DNA of 8,603 nt from Bacillota bacterium (GTDB lineage Bacteria > Bacillota_A > Clostridia > Peptostreptococcales > Anaerovoracaceae): assembly GCA_017556895.1 (NCBI GenBank), contig JAFYLX010000116.1, positions 1 to 8,603 on the forward strand, given 5' to 3'. Positions 6,400 through 8,603 of this stretch are shown here, piece after piece; the stretch's first letter is position 1; the number at the start of each line of letters is the position of its first letter. Made by a program: the position numbers and the translations under genes. A model generated the notes under the pieces. It saw only the letters and a list, made by a program, of their open reading frames with translations. It made no database searches and had not been told where the DNA came from.

Positions 6400-6950
6400 T
6401 ATGGAGTTTCCTCACCCTTAGTGATTTTAATCCACTTATCTAAAGTTTCGTAGTCGATCATGCCATTTCCTTGAGCAACTACATATCCATCCGCATCGAT
6501 GAAGAAGGTAGCGGGAAAACCTGTTACGTAGTAATTGTTTACCGCTTCAAGCTCTGTATCAAAGAAAACGTCAAATTCGAAGCCGTTATCTTCTACATAA
6601 GCCTTTGCACTATCTACTGTTTCCTGCACACCATCGGTCGCATTTATCATCATAAACTGCACATCCGGATACTTTTCGTACGCCTTATCGAAGTCCGGCA
6701 TCTCAACCTTGCAATAGTGACACCATGTAGCCCAGAAATTCAAAACCACCGGTTTACCCTTGTAGTCAGAAAGGTTCACTTCCCTTCCCTGATAATCCAA
6801 AACTGTAAAGTTTGGAGCCAAAACTTTATCATTCGGAGCCGAGTTATCCGTTTCATAATCGTCTACCAAATTATTATATAACACCATTGCGCCTGCAACA
6901 ACAATAACTAATATTGCCGCCAACATTATCCATTTATATTTTTTATCCAT
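6399..6950 (-). CDS. Membrane-anchored TlpA/ResA-like thiol-disulfide oxidoreductase
   Basis: This 183-residue thioredoxin-fold protein should sit on the outer face of the membrane and reduce disulfides in exported proteins, with electrons from CcdA. A single N-terminal membrane helix (about 6-25, after a positively charged MDKKYK) acts as signal anchor; there is no lipobox cysteine. A short linker leads to the AhpC/TSA-thioredoxin domain: APNFTVLDYQG (45-55), NFWATWCHYC with the active CxxC (C77-H78-Y79-C80), and the cis-proline region TGFPATFFID (143-152, P146). The frame is open a further 30 codons upstream, but I chose the ATG at 6950. AGGAG lies eight bases before it, the membrane helix follows at once, and the longer form would run back into ccdA. 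The gene starts 11 bases after the ccdA stop. ResA, StoA and TlpA are indistinguishable here; HY between the cysteines does not settle it. Confidence 0.92.
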   Translation of the reverse strand: MDKKYKWIMLAAILVIVVAGAMVLYNNLVDDYETDNSAPNDKVLAPNFTVLDYQGREVNLSDYKGKPVVLNFWATWCHYCKVEMPDFDKAYEKYPDVQFMMINATDGVQETVDSAKAYVEDNGFEFDVFFDTELEAVNNYYVTGFPATFFIDADGYVVAQGNGMIDYETLDKWIKITKGEETP

Positions 6951-6958
6951 ACATTCGT

Positions 6959-6963
6959 CTCCT
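6959..6963 (-). promoter_or_regulatory. Ribosome binding site of the TlpA-like gene, overlapping the ccdA stop
   Basis: The minus strand reads TTAGGAGACG. Its AGGAG shares bases with the TAG stop codon of ccdA and stands eight bases before the ATG at 6950. It fixes that ATG as the start and implies coupling of CcdA and its thioredoxin partner. Confidence 0.8.
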
Positions 6964-7627
6964 AAGCTAATAATGCTAAAAACTTCCCAAAAAGCCCTGT
7001 CATCATAAGAATACCAATAATAACCAGGAATCCGCCGCATACCGTATTTATTACTGCGTAGTTTTTCTTTATAAAGGAGAAGGCTCCTTTCAGTTTATCT
7101 ATGAGAACCGCACTGATCAGGAAAGGTATGCCAAGTCCCATAGAATACATTAAAAGCATAATTACGCCTTCCATCATACTGCCCTGACTCGCAGCAAGCA
7201 TTAGTGCCGACCCTAAAAAAGCTCCCACACATGGCGTCCATCCAACTGAAAAGATGATTCCAAAGACTACTGATGAGAAGAAGCCTAAACTGCTTGTATT
7301 GGAATAGTTTATTCCCTTAAATATGTTTAAATTAAAAACACCCAAAAAGCTTAAACCAAATATTACAACAATAATGCCTGTTATCAAATCTACAACTGTT
7401 TTGTAATCACTCAAAAGTCTCCCAAAGGAACCCGCTAAAGCCCCAAGCATAATGAAAACAACAGTAAATCCTATGATAAACCCTAAAGCATTCTTGACGG
7501 CTCTCTTAGTATTTCCTTCTTCACCGATACCACCTGCAAAATATGAAATATATATAGGAAGCATTGGCAATAGACAAGGTGATACAAAAGTTATAATCCC
7601 TTCTAAAAATGATATAAAGTATTGCAT
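6962..7627 (-). CDS. ccdA: CcdA-type transmembrane thiol-disulfide electron carrier
   Basis: This 221-residue, very hydrophobic protein matches CcdA, the short six-helix relative of the DsbD membrane core. CcdA carries reducing electrons from cytoplasmic thioredoxin across the membrane to extracytoplasmic thioredoxin-like proteins. The two redox cysteines lie in their usual motifs: VSPCLLPMLPIYISYFAGG (C18) and SVGWTPCVGAF (C133). Other helices are visible at about 45-66, 78-100, 155-176 and 190-211. An ATG six codons upstream (7645) is open, but it has no ribosome binding site. The codons between the two ATGs contain GGAGG, which serves the ATG at 7627, and most CcdA proteins begin at this point. 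It is the first gene of the operon, followed at once by its likely partner thioredoxin and nudC. Cytochrome c maturation genes are not in view, so the client could be any exported disulfide protein. Confidence 0.93.
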   Translation of the reverse strand: MQYFISFLEGIITFVSPCLLPMLPIYISYFAGGIGEEGNTKRAVKNALGFIIGFTVVFIMLGALAGSFGRLLSDYKTVVDLITGIIVVIFGLSFLGVFNLNIFKGINYSNTSSLGFFSSVVFGIIFSVGWTPCVGAFLGSALMLAASQGSMMEGVIMLLMYSMGLGIPFLISAVLIDKLKGAFSFIKKNYAVINTVCGGFLVIIGILMMTGLFGKFLALLA

Positions 7628-7638
7628 ACCTAATATGT

Positions 7639-7643
7639 CCTCC
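7639..7643 (-). promoter_or_regulatory. ccdA ribosome binding site deciding the start
   Basis: The minus strand has GGAGG eleven bases before the ATG at 7627. The same site lies just after the alternative ATG at 7645 and so cannot serve it. The predicted transcript start is only a few bases before 7645, which also favours 7627. Confidence 0.65.
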
Positions 7644-7658
7644 ATTTTCTATATCAAT

Positions 7659-7686
7659 ATCTTATAACAAAGTTTAATTATGTCAA
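7659..7686 (-). promoter_or_regulatory. ccdA operon promoter
   Basis: A perfect -35 TTGACA (7681-7686, minus strand) is followed after 16 bases by TAAGAT (7659-7664), a moderate -10. TATAAG, two bases closer, is a better-looking hexamer but gives a spacer of only 14. A second candidate is an extended -10 TGGTATTAT (7686-7694) lacking a good -35. One of these very probably drives ccdA, but the exact choice is open. Confidence 0.5.
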
Positions 7687-7736
7687 TAATACCACTTTTT
7701 TCTGCAAATAATCCACCAAATATTACATTTTGGGTG

Positions 7737-7765
7737 TTTACTGTTTTTTATAAAATGTATATAAT
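7737..7765 (+). promoter_or_regulatory. Promoter of the symporter gene
   Basis: TTTACT (7737-7742) and a perfect TATAAT (7760-7765) are spaced by 17 bases. Transcription would start near 7772, leaving a leader of about 27 bases that contains the ribosome binding site TAGGAG (7785-7790). The 171-base gap from ccdA otherwise holds only the divergent ccdA promoter and A+T-rich DNA. Confidence 0.65.
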
Positions 7766-7798
7766 GTAGTATTATATTGTTTTTTAGGAGATAAAACT

Positions 7799-8603
7799 AT
7801 GAAAAAATTATTTAGCAGTCTTCCTTTTAGACTTCTACTTGCAGTAGTAATCGGTATCATTGTTGGTATCTACTGCAGAGGAGATGTTCTATTTGGAAAA
7901 GAAATTATGCAGATTTCAGTTACTCTTAAATACGTTTTAGGTCAGCTGATCACATTCTGTGTACCACTAATTATCATCGCTTTTATTGCACCATCTATTA
8001 CAAAGCTTGGTAATAACGCATCTAGACTTCTTGGAATCGCTGTTGCAATCGCATATATCTCTTCTATCGGCGCTGCATTCTTCTCAATGTTTGCAGGTTA
8101 TGGATTAATTCCTCACCTAAACATTGTTACAGATGTTGAAGGTTTAAGAGAATTACCAGCGGCTGTATTCCAGCTTGATATTCCTCAGATTATGCCGGTA
8201 ATGAGTGCACTTGTATTCTCAATTTTAATTGGTCTAGCGGCTTCTTGGACTAAGGCTAAGACAATCACTGCAGTTTTAGATGAATTCCAGAAAATCATCT
8301 TAGCTGTTGTTACTAAGGTTGTTATCCCATTATTACCATTCTTCATCGGATTCTCCTTTGTTGGTCTTGCATACGAAGGCACAATCACAGTGCAGTTCCC
8401 TGTATTCCTAAAGGTAATCCTAATCGTAATGATTGGACACTATATGTGGCTTGCACTTCTATACTTCCTAGGTGGCGCTTACTCAAAGCATAGCCCACTT
8501 GAAGTTGTGAAATACTACGGACCAGCTTACTTAACAGCAGTTGGTACAATGTCTTCCGCAGCTACACTTGCAGTTGCATTAGAATGTGATGGCAAGTCAA
8601 AAG
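7799..8603 (+). CDS. Dicarboxylate/amino acid:cation symporter (DAACS family), N-terminal part
   Basis: The first 268 codons of a multi-pass membrane transporter are present; the right edge cuts it. The family (GltP, SstT, DctA relatives, usually about 400-430 residues) imports dicarboxylates or amino acids such as glutamate, aspartate or serine with Na+ or H+. Visible features are the MKKLFSSLPFRLLLAVVIG start, the segment GQLITFCVPLIIIAFIAPSI (48-67), and near the cut end YLTAVGTMSSAATLAVALE, which corresponds to the serine-rich re-entrant loop near the substrate site. The substrate-defining C-terminal half is missing, so the substrate is not assigned. AGGAG stands eight bases before the ATG. 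By my count 18 of 31 isoleucine codons are ATC, 13 ATT and none ATA, unlike ccdA and the STAS gene, which use ATA. This bias suggests high expression. It is transcribed divergently from ccdA with its own promoter. Confidence 0.92.
   Translation, partial: MKKLFSSLPFRLLLAVVIGIIVGIYCRGDVLFGKEIMQISVTLKYVLGQLITFCVPLIIIAFIAPSITKLGNNASRLLGIAVAIAYISSIGAAFFSMFAGYGLIPHLNIVTDVEGLRELPAAVFQLDIPQIMPVMSALVFSILIGLAASWTKAKTITAVLDEFQKIILAVVTKVVIPLLPFFIGFSFVGLAYEGTITVQFPVFLKVILIVMIGHYMWLALLYFLGGAYSKHSPLEVVKYYGPAYLTAVGTMSSAATLAVALECDGKSK

Noticed and set aside
6471..6881. 136-codon plus-strand frame opposite the TlpA-like gene
   Set aside because: It is antisense to a thioredoxin domain with intact CxxC and cis-proline. 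The peptide has no recognisable features.
6951..7040. 30-codon N-terminal extension of the TlpA-like protein
   Set aside because: It lies inside the ccdA coding region in another frame, and the AGGAG site points to the ATG at 6950 directly before the signal anchor.
7628..7645. Upstream ATG for ccdA at 7645
   Set aside because: No ribosome binding site precedes it, and the GGAGG lies after it, serving the ATG at 7627.
1..8603. Mobile elements, CRISPR arrays, riboswitches or a defence island
   Set aside because: I found no transposase, integrase, regularly spaced repeats, terminal inverted repeats or long structured leader. Leaders before rmuC, the STAS gene, ccdA and the symporter are each only about 20-40 bases.

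Overview
The window looks like chromosomal DNA from a low-GC member of the Bacillota, most likely an anaerobic clostridial lineage. I infer this from the A+T-rich composition, strong AGGAG-type ribosome binding sites, TATAAT promoters, Rho-independent hairpin terminators, a tRNA with encoded CCA, and protein families typical of that group (RsbV/RsbU/RsbW-like partner switch, CcdA plus TlpA-like thioredoxin, RmuC). I cannot name a genus. No mobile element, phage gene, CRISPR array or rRNA is visible.

Layout. (1) Bases 1-2551, minus strand: an apparent operon rmuC - metallophosphoesterase - deoB. deoB runs off the left edge, so only its N-terminal 166 residues are present. It overlaps the metallophosphoesterase gene by 8 bases. 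(2) Bases 2579-2756: a tRNA-Ser(CGA) gene on the plus strand with its own promoter and terminator. Its promoter lies back-to-back with, and physically overlaps, the rmuC promoter. (3) Bases 2814-5507, plus strand: a two-gene partner-switch unit. The first gene is a 98-residue STAS protein (RsbV/SpoIIAA-like). The second is a 751-residue membrane receptor with an extracytoplasmic Cache-like sensor, HAMP, a PP2C/SpoIIE-type phosphatase and a C-terminal RsbW-like ATPase/kinase domain. It ends in a strong bidirectional terminator. (4) Bases 5524-7627, minus strand: the operon ccdA - TlpA-like thioredoxin - nudC, combining transmembrane thiol electron transfer with an NAD(H)-cleaving Nudix enzyme. 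(5) Bases 7799-8603, plus strand: the N-terminal 268 codons of a dicarboxylate/amino-acid:cation symporter (DAACS family), cut by the right edge, transcribed divergently from ccdA.

How they work together. Region 3 reads as a self-contained signalling switch. An external ligand or condition sensed by the Cache region would set phosphatase activity through HAMP and the helical linker, and so the phosphorylation state of the neighbouring STAS protein. The fused ATPase domain is a candidate opposing kinase. No sigma factor or other obvious output lies beside it. Regions 1 and 4 are housekeeping-type operons with tight translational coupling. The observations most worth a second look are the fused phosphatase/kinase, a possible internal translation start exactly at its kinase domain, the overlapping rmuC/tRNA promoters, and the altered specificity motif in NudC.
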